Shown one piece after another: positions 15,039-23,848 of a stretch of DNA of 64,000 nucleotides; the first letter of the stretch is position 1; every line of letters begins with the position of its first letter. Below the pieces are notes generated by a model. That model worked only from the letters and a program-made list of their open reading frames with translations. It made no database searches and had not been told where the DNA came from. This stretch comes from Bin52 sp965243345 (GTDB lineage: Bacteria; Pseudomonadota; Alphaproteobacteria; Thalassobaculales; Thalassobaculaceae): contig CBDEUR010000003.1 in the NCBI GenBank assembly GCA_965243345.1, positions 1,178,001 to 1,242,000 of the forward strand, in the 5' to 3' direction. Position numbers and translations under genes: made by a program.

Positions 15039-16331
15039 ATGGGCAATGAACTCAGGATCGGGGTTGCCGGTCTCGGGACGGTCGGTGCGGAAACCGTGCG
15101 GCTTCTGCGGACATCGGCCCCGATGCTTGAACGCAAGTGCGGACGCAGCCTCGCCGTCACCGCGGTGAGCGCACGGGACAGGCACCGGGACCGTGGCCTC
15201 GACCTCGACCGCATTGCGTGGTGTGACGACGCCCGCGATCTCGGCGGGCGCGACGACGTCGACGTGGTTGTCGAACTGATCGGTGGGGCCGACGGTGTTG
15301 CCCGGGACACGGTGGAAGGTGCGCTTCGCCGCGGCAAACCGGTGGTCACCGCCAACAAGGCACTGATCGCACACAATGGAACGGTCCTTGCACGGATGGC
15401 CGAAAACGCGGGAATTCCATTGCGTTTCGAGGCGGCCGTTGCGGGCGGGGTTCCCGTGATCAAGGCTATGCGCGAGGCTCTGGCCGCCAACGAGATCTCC
15501 CGGGTCTACGGGATCCTGAACGGGACCTGCAACTATATCCTCTCGGTGATGCGGGACACGGGACGGGCCTTCGACGACGTGCTGGCCGAGGCGCAGCGGC
15601 TGGGGTACGCCGAGGCCGATCCGGCATTCGACATCGATGGAACCGATACGGCGCACAAGCTCGCGATCCTGGCAGCAATCGCCTTCGGAACGGCGGTCAG
15701 TTTCGAGTCGATCCATGTCGAGGGGATCCGGCATGTCTCGCCGCTGGATCTGGAGTTTGCCGAGGAGCTCGGATATCGCATCAAGCTGCTGGGTATAGCG
15801 GAACGACAGGGCGAACGGGTGCAGCAACGGGTCAGGCCGTGCATGGTTCCGGTGTCGGCACAGATCGCGCAGGTTGGCGACGTCTTCAATGCGGTGGCCG
15901 TGGACAGTACTCCGGCCGGCGCATCACTGCTCTACGGCCGTGGCGCGGGTGCCGGGCCGACAGCGTCCGCGGTCATCGGTGACCTGGTCGACATCGCCGC
16001 AGGGCGCCAGGTGCCGGTGTTCGGGATCGCCGGTTCGCTGCTGAGCGACCCGCCGGTTGCCGGCATCGATTCGCTGACCGGGTCATACTACCTGCGGCTC
16101 ATGGTCATTGACCGTCCCGGCGTGCTTGCCGACCTGACCGCGGTGTTCCGCGACGAGCGGGTGTCGGTCGAGGCCATGATCCAGCGTGGCCGCGACCCGG
16201 ACGAAGGTGTTCCGGTCGTGCTCACCACGCACGAGACCGGGGAAGCCGCGGTCCGGCGTTCGATCGCCCGGATCCGGACCCTTGATTCGGTTGTCGAGGA
16301 GCCGAGAATCCTTCCCATCGAGGCGATCTGA
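15039..16331 (+). CDS. hom: Homoserine dehydrogenase
   Basis: Reduces aspartate semialdehyde to homoserine on the path to threonine and methionine. It has 430 residues: an N-terminal Rossmann domain with GVAGLGTVGAETVRLL (8-23), a catalytic domain with NGTCNYILS and EADPAFDIDGTDTAHKL, and a C-terminal ACT domain (about 349-425) starting YYLRLMVIDRPGVLADL that would bind threonine for feedback control. It is a single-function enzyme without an aspartokinase domain. The ATG at 15039 follows gggagcagg. It starts the hom-glpX-recJ block common in alphaproteobacteria. Confidence 0.97.
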   Translation: MGNELRIGVAGLGTVGAETVRLLRTSAPMLERKCGRSLAVTAVSARDRHRDRGLDLDRIAWCDDARDLGGRDDVDVVVELIGGADGVARDTVEGALRRGKPVVTANKALIAHNGTVLARMAENAGIPLRFEAAVAGGVPVIKAMREALAANEISRVYGILNGTCNYILSVMRDTGRAFDDVLAEAQRLGYAEADPAFDIDGTDTAHKLAILAAIAFGTAVSFESIHVEGIRHVSPLDLEFAEELGYRIKLLGIAERQGERVQQRVRPCMVPVSAQIAQVGDVFNAVAVDSTPAGASLLYGRGAGAGPTASAVIGDLVDIAAGRQVPVFGIAGSLLSDPPVAGIDSLTGSYYLRLMVIDRPGVLADLTAVFRDERVSVEAMIQRGRDPDEGVPVVLTTHETGEAAVRRSIARIRTLDSVVEEPRILPIEAI

Positions 16332-16387
16332 ACCGGCCGGTCGGCCGGCAGCGCTCCCGAACGGAGCTCACACACGGGGAACGTGTC

Positions 16388-17371
16388 ATGCGTGAAGGCG
16401 AATTTGCGATGGACCGCAACCTCGCGCTCGAGGCGGTGCGGGTGACCGAGGCGGCCGCGATTGCCGCATCCAGGCTGATGGGCAGGGGAGACGAAAAGGC
16501 GGCCGACCAGGCGGCGGTCGATGCCATGCGCCGGGCGCTGAACGCCCTCGAAATCGACGGGACCGTGGTGATCGGCGAGGGCGAACGCGACGAGGCGCCG
16601 ATGCTCTACATCGGCGAGAAGGTGGGAGCAGGCGGTCCCACCATCGACATCGCGCTCGACCCGCTCGAAGGCACGACGATCACCGCCAAGGGCGGCCCGA
16701 ACGCCCTTGCCGTCGTCGCCATGGCCAACCAGGGCGGATTCCTGAACGCGCCGGATGTCTACATGGACAAGATCGCGGTCGGCGGCGGATTGCCCGAAGG
16801 AGTGGTCGATCTCGACCGTTCCGTTGCCGACAACCTGAACGCGCTTGCCAAAGCCAGGGGTGTCGGGACCGCCGACCTGGTGGTGTGCATCCTCGATCGT
16901 CCGCGGCATTCGGAACTGATCGGCGCGGTCCGCGAGGTCGGCGCCCGGATCATGCTGATCTCGGACGGCGACGTGTCGGGAGTGATTGCGACGGCACAGC
17001 AGGACAGCGGTGTCGACATCTACATGGGATCGGGCGGCGCGCCCGAAGGCGTGCTCGCCGCGGCGGCATTGCGCTGCATCGGCGGCCAGATGCAGGGACG
17101 ACTGCTGTTTCGCAATGACGACGAAGTGGGCCGGGCGCGGAAGCTCGGCATCGATGACCTCGATCGCAAGTACGGCCTGCTCGAACTCGCAGGCGGCGAC
17201 GTGATGTTTGCCGCAACCGGGGTGACCACCGGCGCGATGCTTCGCGGCGTCCGGCGGTTCCCGGGCGGGGCGGCGACCCACTCGATTGTCATGCGATCCA
17301 AGACCGGAACCGTCCGGACCATCGAGGCGGACCACGACTGGACCCGCAAACCGGCCGAACCTGCCGGGTGA
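16388..17371 (+). CDS. glpX: Class II fructose-1,6-bisphosphatase GlpX
   Basis: A 327-residue GlpX phosphatase that removes the 1-phosphate of fructose 1,6-bisphosphate in gluconeogenesis. Recognised by VVIGEGERDEAPMLYIGE, the metal-binding IALDPLEGTT, GGPNALAVVAMA, MDKIAVGGG and MGSGGAPEGVLAAAALRC. The length matches the family. The start at ATG 16388 may be replaced by the ATG at 16409 (MDRNLALE), which is the usual family N-terminus. It lies 56 bases after hom, and the next gene starts only 7 bases after its stop, so the three genes are probably one operon. Confidence 0.97.
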   Translation: MREGEFAMDRNLALEAVRVTEAAAIAASRLMGRGDEKAADQAAVDAMRRALNALEIDGTVVIGEGERDEAPMLYIGEKVGAGGPTIDIALDPLEGTTITAKGGPNALAVVAMANQGGFLNAPDVYMDKIAVGGGLPEGVVDLDRSVADNLNALAKARGVGTADLVVCILDRPRHSELIGAVREVGARIMLISDGDVSGVIATAQQDSGVDIYMGSGGAPEGVLAAAALRCIGGQMQGRLLFRNDDEVGRARKLGIDDLDRKYGLLELAGGDVMFAATGVTTGAMLRGVRRFPGGAATHSIVMRSKTGTVRTIEADHDWTRKPAEPAG

Positions 17372-17378
17372 ACGCCAG

Positions 17379-19163
17379 ATGCAACCGTTTCTCGACGTCG
17401 AACGGTCGGTCACGGGAAGGCGATGGTGGAACCGTGGGACCTGTGACCGCGAGGCGGAACGGATCGCGCTGACGATTTCACAGCGCCACGGACTTCCCGA
17501 CCTGGCTGCCCGTGTCCTGGCGTCACGCGGAATGACGCTCGAGAACTCCGAGCGGTTCCTGACGCCGACCCTGCGCTCGGATCTTCCCGACCCGATGGTG
17601 TTGTGCGACATGGAAGCGGGTGTCGACCGGCTCACCCGCGCCGTGCTGGGCGGTGAGACCATCGGGATCCTCGCCGACTACGATGTCGATGGCGCAACCG
17701 CCTCGGCGGTGCTGGTCCGCTTCCTGCGTGCGGCCGGAGCGAACACCCTCGTGCACGTGCCTGACCGCGTGACCGAGGGGTACGGGCCGAACGAGCGGGC
17801 GCTGGCCGGATTGCGGGAGCGGGGTGCGGCCCTCGTGGTGACGCTCGACTGCGGAACCATGGCCCACGACGTGCTCGATGCATCCGCGGACGACGGACTC
17901 GACGTCATTGTGGTCGACCATCACATGGCCGAACCGGTGCTTCCGCGGGTGACCGCCGTGATCAACCCGAACCGGCTCGACGAGGACGGAACCCTGGGTC
18001 ACCTTGCCGCGGTCGGGGTCACCTACCTTGTGGTGGTGGCACTGAACCGTTCGCTGCGCGCGAGCGGGTGGTACGGCGAGAGGCGGCCGGAGCCCGACCT
18101 GCTGGCCCTGCTCGACCTGGTGGCGCTCGGAACAGTGTGCGACGTGGTTCCACTGCGTGGGCTCAACCGGACCTTCGTGACCCAGGGACTCAAGGTCCTG
18201 GGACGCGGCCACAACCCCGGACTGCGTGCCCTGACCCGGGTGGCGCGGCTCACCCGTCGTCCGGAGGCGTCGGACCTCGGATACGTGCTCGGACCCAGGA
18301 TCAACGCCGCCGGACGCGTTGGCGAATCGGGTATGGGCGCCCGGTTGCTCGTGCTCGAGGATACCGACGAGGCGGCCGCGATCGCGCAGGTGCTGGAGGA
18401 ACGAAATACCGAGCGCAGGGACATCGAAAAGTCGGTGCTGGAAGCCGCGTGCGCCCAGGTGGAGCACCATGGCAACAACCAGCCGGTCATCGTCGTTGCC
18501 GGGCAGGACTGGCACCAGGGTGTGATCGGCATCGTCGCCGGCCGGCTGCGCGAACGGTATCAGCGCCCGGCATGCGTGGTCTCGCTCGATGGTGGACTCG
18601 GCAAGGGTTCGGGTCGTTCCATGCCCGGCTTCGACCTCGGCACTGCGATCATTACCGCGCGCCAGCACGGGATCCTGACCGCCGGAGGCGGTCACGAGAT
18701 GGCGGCCGGGTTCAGCCTCGAGGCCGGGCAGCTGACCAAACTGAGGGCATTCCTTGCCGAGCGGCTCGCCGAGCAGCGAAGCGGCGCTCCCCTGGTTCCC
18801 GAACTGGCCATCGATGGCGTGCTCGCTCCCGCTGGAGCACGGCGCGAGATCATCGATGCCATCGCCCGGCTTGGCCCGTTCGGTTCCGGAAACCCGGAGC
18901 CGCGGTTTGCGATTACCGGGGCGCGAATTGTGCGGGCCGACGTGGTGGGCAAGCGGCATGTGCGCTGTGTCCTGGCCGGCGAGGACGGCGCACGCGTACA
19001 GGCGATCGCCTTCCGTGCGCTTGACACCGAACTGGGACCGGCGCTGCTCGCACACCCGGGTAGTTCCCTGCACGTGGCCGGTCACCTGCGGCTCGACGAC
19101 TGGGGCGGTCGGACGAGGATACGGGTGTTCATCGACGACGTTGCCGCGAACGCGGGCGTGTGA
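17379..19163 (+). CDS. recJ: Single-stranded-DNA-specific exonuclease RecJ
   Basis: A 594-residue 5'-3' exonuclease of the DHH phosphoesterase family, used in recombination and mismatch repair. Motifs visible: ADYDVDGATASA (catalytic Asp pair), LDCGT, VVDHHMAEP (the DHH motif), GPRINAAGRVGE, and the DHHA1 motif GGGHEMAAGFSLE. A C-terminal OB-like domain ends the protein. The ATG at 17379, 7 bases after glpX, is preferred over an in-frame start inside glpX. Its stop codon directly abuts the stop codon of the convergent DUF3299 gene with no bases between. Confidence 0.97.
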   Translation: MQPFLDVERSVTGRRWWNRGTCDREAERIALTISQRHGLPDLAARVLASRGMTLENSERFLTPTLRSDLPDPMVLCDMEAGVDRLTRAVLGGETIGILADYDVDGATASAVLVRFLRAAGANTLVHVPDRVTEGYGPNERALAGLRERGAALVVTLDCGTMAHDVLDASADDGLDVIVVDHHMAEPVLPRVTAVINPNRLDEDGTLGHLAAVGVTYLVVVALNRSLRASGWYGERRPEPDLLALLDLVALGTVCDVVPLRGLNRTFVTQGLKVLGRGHNPGLRALTRVARLTRRPEASDLGYVLGPRINAAGRVGESGMGARLLVLEDTDEAAAIAQVLEERNTERRDIEKSVLEAACAQVEHHGNNQPVIVVAGQDWHQGVIGIVAGRLRERYQRPACVVSLDGGLGKGSGRSMPGFDLGTAIITARQHGILTAGGGHEMAAGFSLEAGQLTKLRAFLAERLAEQRSGAPLVPELAIDGVLAPAGARREIIDAIARLGPFGSGNPEPRFAITGARIVRADVVGKRHVRCVLAGEDGARVQAIAFRALDTELGPALLAHPGSSLHVAGHLRLDDWGGRTRIRVFIDDVAANAGV

Positions 19164-19646
19164 CTATCCGACCTGCCGTGCCTCGGTGAGCCGGTAGTAC
19201 AGGCCGGTGATGTCGTCCTTGAGCAGGACGAGCCGACCTTCGAGCATGACCGGTTCGAGCACGTACCTGACCGGTTCGGATGCAATGATGTCGATCAGGG
19301 TCGTCGCCGATCCGGGCAGGCAGAACGGGCATGACGGGGGCAGGGCCGAGAGCAGGAATCCCGTGTGGGTCTCGCCTGCCGTCAACGGGTACATGAATCC
19401 CTTGAGACGGACGATCGTTCCGCCGAGAGCCTTGATTTCCGGGTTGAACTCGCGGTGGAAGATGGTCTGCAGCGGTGCCGGGGTCTCGACCCGGATCTGC
19501 ATGTTGGCGAGTGCGTCCCACCGGATGGCGCCGTCGGCATCGATCGGCTTGTTGTGCACCACGTGATCGGGCACGTCCGCCTGCTGTGCCGAGGCCGGCA
19601 GTGCACTCGCCATGACAAGTGCCAGAAGCAGCATGAGCACCGGCAT
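19164..19646 (-). CDS. Exported DUF3299 protein beside an ABC transporter
   Basis: A 160-residue protein with a cleavable signal peptide ending near ALPASAQQ. The mature part begins the family-type phrase AIRWDALANM and continues with LGGTIVRLKGFMYPL and LPPSCPFCLPGSATTLIDI, matching the DUF3299 family. The CPFC pair could bind a metal or form a disulfide. It lies 72 bases downstream of the ABC permease and is probably the last gene of that transcript. DUF3299 proteins accompany a zinc-regulated ABC system (zrg) in Vibrio, recalled from general knowledge, so a role in metal handling is possible. The function is not established. Confidence 0.8.
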   Translation of the reverse strand: MPVLMLLLALVMASALPASAQQADVPDHVVHNKPIDADGAIRWDALANMQIRVETPAPLQTIFHREFNPEIKALGGTIVRLKGFMYPLTAGETHTGFLLSALPPSCPFCLPGSATTLIDIIASEPVRYVLEPVMLEGRLVLLKDDITGLYYRLTEARQVG

Positions 19647-19718
19647 TACTGACCTCTCCTGCCTGTCCCCGCGGACCGTCCCGATCCTGCCCGAACCCGT
19701 CCCATGCTGAACGCCCCG

Positions 19719-21002
19719 TCAGTTCCGGGCAAGGATTTCGGACAGGTTGCCGCGGCTTGCCCGCAGCAGCGGCACGCCCGCGGAGACCAGCCCTGTCAGG
19801 ATTGCAGCGAGAAACAGCCATGCTTCCCCGGGTGCCACCGCCAGACCGGACAGGCCGGCATTGCCTGCCTCCGGGATGACAGTGCCGATCACCGCGAGCG
19901 CGCCGTGTCCGAGCGCAAATCCGAGCAGGGTGCCGGCCAGGGTCAGGATCAGTGCCTCCGCGACAAGCACGCCGGCGGTCCATGCCCGGACAGCCCCGAG
20001 GGCTCGCAGGATCGCGATGTCGCGCTGACGCAGTTCCAGCGCTCCGGTAAGCGTGGTGAAGACCGCCAGCGCGGCACCAGCCATCAGAACGATGCCGAAG
20101 CCGCGCAGCACGTCGAGAGCGGGCGCGAGCAGGGCGAACAGCCGGCCGATCTCCACCGCCGGCGAGGCGGTGATCATCGCGCTGTGCCGGTCGATCTCGG
20201 GGGCGAGCCTGAGCATGCTGACGGGTGAATGGAACCTGAGCAGCAGCGCCGTGATCTCGGCTTCGGCCATGTCCCTGTCCCGGGCGTTTCCGGCCTGCGC
20301 ACGCCGGTCGCCGGATTGTCCCTCGTCCTTGCCGGCGGAATCCCCGCCGCCTCCGGGCGCGCGCCCGTCTCCCGCGGTCGGGACCCGCTGGTCGTGGACT
20401 TCCCAGATGCTCTCGAGTGAGGTCAGCACCAGCCGGTCGGCGACGCCGCCGGTCGGGGCAAGGACTCCGGTAACAGTGTAGTTGTCGTGCACGTGTTCGG
20501 GTCCGCCGGCCACGACACCATGCGTGGTCGCGAAGACATTGCCCACGTCGAGTCCGAGTTCCCGTGCCACGGTGGCGCCGAGGACCGCTTGGAACGATCC
20601 GTCCCAGACCCGGCCCTTTGCAAGATGCGCACCCTGGGCCTCAAGGAAAATCCCGGTCGTTCCCACGACCCTGAACGGGCCGACACTGTCCCCGAGCGAG
20701 ACCGGAACCGCCCGGCTGACGGCGGGATGATCGAGCAGGGGAACAGCCTCGTTCCAGGGGATGTTGCCCGTGGGGTAGTCCACGTGAAGCACCGTGGACA
20801 GCACCAGCTGCAACCGGCTGCCCTTGGAACCGACTACCAGGTGGACATCGCGGGCCTCGCGCAGCAGGCGGTCGCGGAACTGGTGATCGAACGACAGCAG
20901 TGCCGAAATGGTTCCGACACCGAGCGCCAGCAGCAGGGTGATGAGGAGCGTCGCGAGCGGCCGCTCGGCCAGGTAGGCACAGGCCAGCGAGACCGGGTTC
21001 AC
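19719..21002 (-). CDS. ABC transporter permease, FtsX/MacB type
   Basis: A 427-residue membrane protein with one N-terminal transmembrane helix (LATLLITLLLALGVGTISAL), a large periplasmic domain, and three C-terminal helices (VLRGFGIVLMAGAALAVFT, LILTLAGTLLGFALGHGAL, AWLFLAAILTGLVSAGV). This is the FtsX/LolC/MacB layout. RDIAILRALGAVR is the coupling-helix region that contacts the ATPase. The periplasmic part contains a Gly/Asp-rich insert around residues 205-245. The start overlaps the ATPase gene stop by four bases. Such permeases usually drive periplasmic work or export rather than import; the cargo is unknown. Confidence 0.9.
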   Translation of the reverse strand: MNPVSLACAYLAERPLATLLITLLLALGVGTISALLSFDHQFRDRLLREARDVHLVVGSKGSRLQLVLSTVLHVDYPTGNIPWNEAVPLLDHPAVSRAVPVSLGDSVGPFRVVGTTGIFLEAQGAHLAKGRVWDGSFQAVLGATVARELGLDVGNVFATTHGVVAGGPEHVHDNYTVTGVLAPTGGVADRLVLTSLESIWEVHDQRVPTAGDGRAPGGGGDSAGKDEGQSGDRRAQAGNARDRDMAEAEITALLLRFHSPVSMLRLAPEIDRHSAMITASPAVEIGRLFALLAPALDVLRGFGIVLMAGAALAVFTTLTGALELRQRDIAILRALGAVRAWTAGVLVAEALILTLAGTLLGFALGHGALAVIGTVIPEAGNAGLSGLAVAPGEAWLFLAAILTGLVSAGVPLLRASRGNLSEILARN

Positions 21003-21643
21003 GATCCGCCTCCCAGCTGCACCCGCCGGTCGAACATGCCGGCGATCCGCTCGTCGTGGGTGGTGACAATGAGGCCGGCACCGCTCGCGGCCGCGTGCTC
21101 CAGCAGCAGCCCGATCACCGAGGCGGCGTTGCCGGCATCGAGAGCCGAGGTGGGTTCGTCGGCAAGGAGCAGGTCCGGCTCGCCCGAAACCGCCCTGGCG
21201 ATGGCGGCCCGCTGGGCTTGGCCGCGGCTGAGCCGGGTCGGGACGCGATGTGCGAGATCAGGGATCCCGAGCCCGTCGAGCAGGCCGAGGCACCTGGCGT
21301 CGTCCCGCGGATGTCCCGCGAGGCGCCGCGCAAGCCGCAGGTTGTCCAGCACGCTGATGGCGGTGATCAGGTTGAACGACTGGAAGACGATGCCGACGGT
21401 GTGGCCGCGGCGGCGGTCACGGTCCGAATGGGTCAGCGAGGCCCAGTCGACACCGGCAATCCGGACCTCCCCCCTGGTCGGGGCCAGCAGGCCGGCAAGG
21501 ACCTGCAGCAGGGTGGTCTTGCCGCTTCCCGATGGCCCGGTCACCACCACGCGTTCCCCGTTGCCGACCGCCAGATCAGGCAGGGTCAGCTCCGGTGCTC
21601 CGGGAAAGCTGTGCGAAACGTCCTGGCTCTCGACGAGATGCAT
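20999..21643 (-). CDS. ABC transporter ATP-binding protein, LolD-like
   Basis: A 214-residue ATPase with Walker A GPSGSGKTTLL (38-48), the Q-loop VFQSFNLI, the signature LSRGQAQRAAIARA, Walker B LLLADEPTSALD and the H-loop VTTHDERI. Its length and the SFNLI Q-loop fit the MacB/LolD subfamily that pairs with FtsX-type permeases. It is the first gene of the ATPase-permease-DUF3299 set, with a four-base overlap to the permease. The gene upstream (cyclase family) ends 50 bases away on the same strand, so all four may share a transcript. Confidence 0.93.
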   Translation of the reverse strand: MHLVESQDVSHSFPGAPELTLPDLAVGNGERVVVTGPSGSGKTTLLQVLAGLLAPTRGEVRIAGVDWASLTHSDRDRRRGHTVGIVFQSFNLITAISVLDNLRLARRLAGHPRDDARCLGLLDGLGIPDLAHRVPTRLSRGQAQRAAIARAVSGEPDLLLADEPTSALDAGNAASVIGLLLEHAAASGAGLIVTTHDERIAGMFDRRVQLGGGS

Positions 21644-21693
21644 TGGTCAACCGCGGGGACCGGCCGGAAGCCGGTCCCCGGTCGGTGAGGTGT

Positions 21694-22752
21694 TCAGTGA
21701 ATGGCGACGGGAGCGCCCATCGAACCGGTTGCCCCCCGCACCGGCGCGGGGCTGTAGAAGTAGGCAAACACGTACACACCGGCATCCGCAAGCTCGGTGA
21801 GTTTCATGTTTTCCTGGTTCACGATGCCATGCCTGGTCTGCAGGTAGGTGTGCACACAGAATGCACAGGCAGGATCCGGGTTGGGCACCGCGTCAACCGG
21901 CCAGGTATCACCGCCGGTGACCCCCGCCTTCACGTCCTCGGCGATCCAGCGTGCAACCTCCATGCCGATGCCCGGGCAGCCGTCATTGTAGGTTGGCGGA
22001 TCGGTCCAGTGCTTTTCCCAGCCCGTGCGGATGATGATGGCGTCGCCCTCCGCGAACTGGAAGTCCGCCATGCCCTGGCGCTCCAGTGCATTGCGGACAT
22101 CCTCCATGGTGATGACCTCGCCCTTCTGCATGGCGTCAACACCACGGGCTCCGGCCACGTCGATCAGGATGCCGCGGGCGATGATCGGGTGCAGCTTCTC
22201 GGTTCCGAGCTTCAGCAGCCCGTAGGGGCCGCCCATTTCGGCAGCGGTGAACCCGTTGTACCAGCGCATGTCGGTCTTGTCGCCGTCAGCGCCCACCTGC
22301 ACGCCGATGTGACCGAGACCGTCGAACTGGGTCCCGACCTGGCCCACTTCGGTGGCCAGGAACTCGTCGTTCCACATGATCTTGTTGGCACCGAAAGCGC
22401 CACCGGTCGGTGTTCCGGGGATGCGCAGGGAGAACTTGCGTGAACCGAACAGCGGCATGTCGGCGTGGTAGTCGTGTCCGAGCCTGTAGACCTTGCCTTC
22501 CTTGATCACCGACAGGGCCCGCATCACGACTTCCGGCTTGGTGTACCAGTTGGTCGATCCGGCTTCGTCCCCTTCGCCCCAGAGCGGGTGCGGCCACCAC
22601 TGCGATCCCAGGGGGGTCGCCATGTCGGAGCCGTCAACCCACGGCTTGCCGGCACAGTCCTGCCAGTTGTCGGCCGAGCATTCCGCAAACGCAGCTCCCG
22701 GCAGCGCCATGGCTCCTGCCAGAACTGCAGCCGCAACCATCGATCTGTTCAT
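21694..22752 (-). CDS. Secreted cyclase-family (kynurenine formamidase-like) hydrolase
   Basis: With the ATG at 22752 the protein has 352 residues and a clear signal peptide (MVAAAVLAGAMALPGAAFAE), so it acts in the periplasm. It belongs to the cyclase/kynurenine formamidase superfamily of metal-dependent amidases. The segment GTQFDGLGHIG corresponds to the HxGTHxDxxxH metal motif in its variant form, and GDAIIIRTGW, GCPGIGMEVARWI and QENMKLTELADAG are also typical. The export signal is unusual, since many members are cytoplasmic. The substrate is not known. An alternative ATG 21 bases upstream adds MESEELI ahead of the signal and is less likely. Confidence 0.85.
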   Translation of the reverse strand: MNRSMVAAAVLAGAMALPGAAFAECSADNWQDCAGKPWVDGSDMATPLGSQWWPHPLWGEGDEAGSTNWYTKPEVVMRALSVIKEGKVYRLGHDYHADMPLFGSRKFSLRIPGTPTGGAFGANKIMWNDEFLATEVGQVGTQFDGLGHIGVQVGADGDKTDMRWYNGFTAAEMGGPYGLLKLGTEKLHPIIARGILIDVAGARGVDAMQKGEVITMEDVRNALERQGMADFQFAEGDAIIIRTGWEKHWTDPPTYNDGCPGIGMEVARWIAEDVKAGVTGGDTWPVDAVPNPDPACAFCVHTYLQTRHGIVNQENMKLTELADAGVYVFAYFYSPAPVRGATGSMGAPVAIH

Positions 22753-23234
22753 GATCAGTTCCTCCGATTCCATTCAGGCACGGTTTCCGTCAGGACCGGG
22801 AGCGGGGTCCTGGCCAGCGAGGTGATCGCCGGACAGCCACGTCCCGGGCCGGTCGATATCTCGGATCCCGCAGTCATGCTGCAGGTACACGCTCCACTTG
22901 CCGCAGGGGCGAATGACAAACTGCAGAAGTGATTTGCTGCACATCTGGTAGAACTCTTATACCAACTGTCCTTTCCGGCACCTTGATTTCTCCAGTGCGA
23001 AGCATCAGGCAACAGATCAGGACATCAACCCTCGGCGTCACGTGACCGATTCTTGCAATTATTGGTCATGCACCCGCGTCGCGCAACCCCAGGACAGATG
23101 AGGATGCGTCGGGTGGCCGTGGCGGCCGCCGGCGTGTCGCTCCCGGCGCCGGCACCTTCGCCGTCGGTCTGTCCCGCGGCCGGATTGCGGTGCGCCGGCA
23201 CTGTTCTGTACTCTTGGTCCGCAAGGAGGCTTCG
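22753..23234. other. Intergenic region between cyclase and DUF6788 genes
   Basis: A 482-base divergent gap. On the minus strand there is an extended -10-like box, TTGGTATAAG (TATAAG at 22961-22956), that could serve the cyclase gene, but no -35 matches. A 10-base palindrome GTCACGTGAC lies at 23037-23046. No coding sequence or RNA gene was recognised. Confidence 0.45.
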
Positions 23235-23639
23235 ATGGCGAACATTGACGAGTTGGTGCGGCGCCGGGACCAGGCGCTGGCACAGTTCGCGACCCTGGGC
23301 GACCTGCGTCCGGGCAAGCTGGCCCTGAACTATCGCAAGTGCGGAAAGCCCAGATGTCACTGCGCCGGGGACGACAGTCCCGGCCATGGTCCCAGCTACG
23401 TGCTGAACCGTTCGATCCGGGGCAAGACCAGGTCGATCCGCATCCGGCCCGACGAGGTCGCACAGACCCGGGCCCTTCTCGACGAGCACGAGCGTTTTCT
23501 GGTCATTGCCGCGCAGTATCTCGAGGCCAGCGAAGCGCTGGCCGATGCGAGGAGGGCCGAAGCGGTCGATGCCGAGGCGAAGCGAAAGCCGCGGTCCCGC
23601 CGACACGGACCGCGGTCACCGGACCTGTCGTCGTCCTGA
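23235..23639 (+). CDS. Small Cys-rich DUF6788-like protein
   Basis: A 134-residue protein starting at ATG 23235 behind a strong ribosome site (aaggagg, 23223-23229). The core KLALNYRKCGKPRCHCAGDD followed by GPSYVLNRSIRGKTRSI matches the family annotated as DUF6788, whose CxxxxCxC cluster may bind metal and which is often seen near transposases. The C-terminus is a charged, Ala/Arg-rich helix and a basic tail. It stands alone, 125 bases before a tRNA-Glu gene. It may be a remnant of a mobile element next to a tRNA, but no partner gene or repeat was found. Confidence 0.7.
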   Translation: MANIDELVRRRDQALAQFATLGDLRPGKLALNYRKCGKPRCHCAGDDSPGHGPSYVLNRSIRGKTRSIRIRPDEVAQTRALLDEHERFLVIAAQYLEASEALADARRAEAVDAEAKRKPRSRRHGPRSPDLSSS

Positions 23640-23711
23640 TCCGGCATCGGGACGGGAAGCCGCGCCGCGAGCCCGGTCAGGCCGGATGGATCCGCGAGCC
23701 GGCAAACCGGC

Positions 23712-23740
23712 TTGCATTTCGCCGGCCGTTCACGTAGTCA
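23712..23740 (+). promoter_or_regulatory. Putative tRNA-Glu(TTC) promoter
   Basis: TTGCAT (23712-23717) and TAGTCA (23735-23740) are 17 bases apart, placing the transcription start near 23747, about 18 bases before the tRNA. The same TTG-N17-TAG layout occurs before other stable RNA genes in the window. Confidence 0.5.
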
Positions 23741-23764
23741 CTCATCGCCTGCCGACTGGGTCGG

Positions 23765-23840
23765 GACCCCTTCGTCTAGAGGCCTAGGACACCGGCCTTT
23801 CACGCCGGCAACACGGGTTCGAATCCCGTAGGGGTCACCA
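23765..23840 (+). tRNA. tRNA-Glu (anticodon TTC)
   Basis: A 76-base cloverleaf. GACCCCT (23765-23771) pairs with AGGGGTC (23830-23836), the anticodon stem CCGGC/GCCGG encloses the loop CTTTCAC with anticodon TTC at 23799-23801, and the T-arm is ACGGGTTCGAATCCCGT. The CCA end is encoded (23838-23840). Reads GAA and GAG. Confidence 0.97.
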
Positions 23841-23848
23841 GTCCTCCC

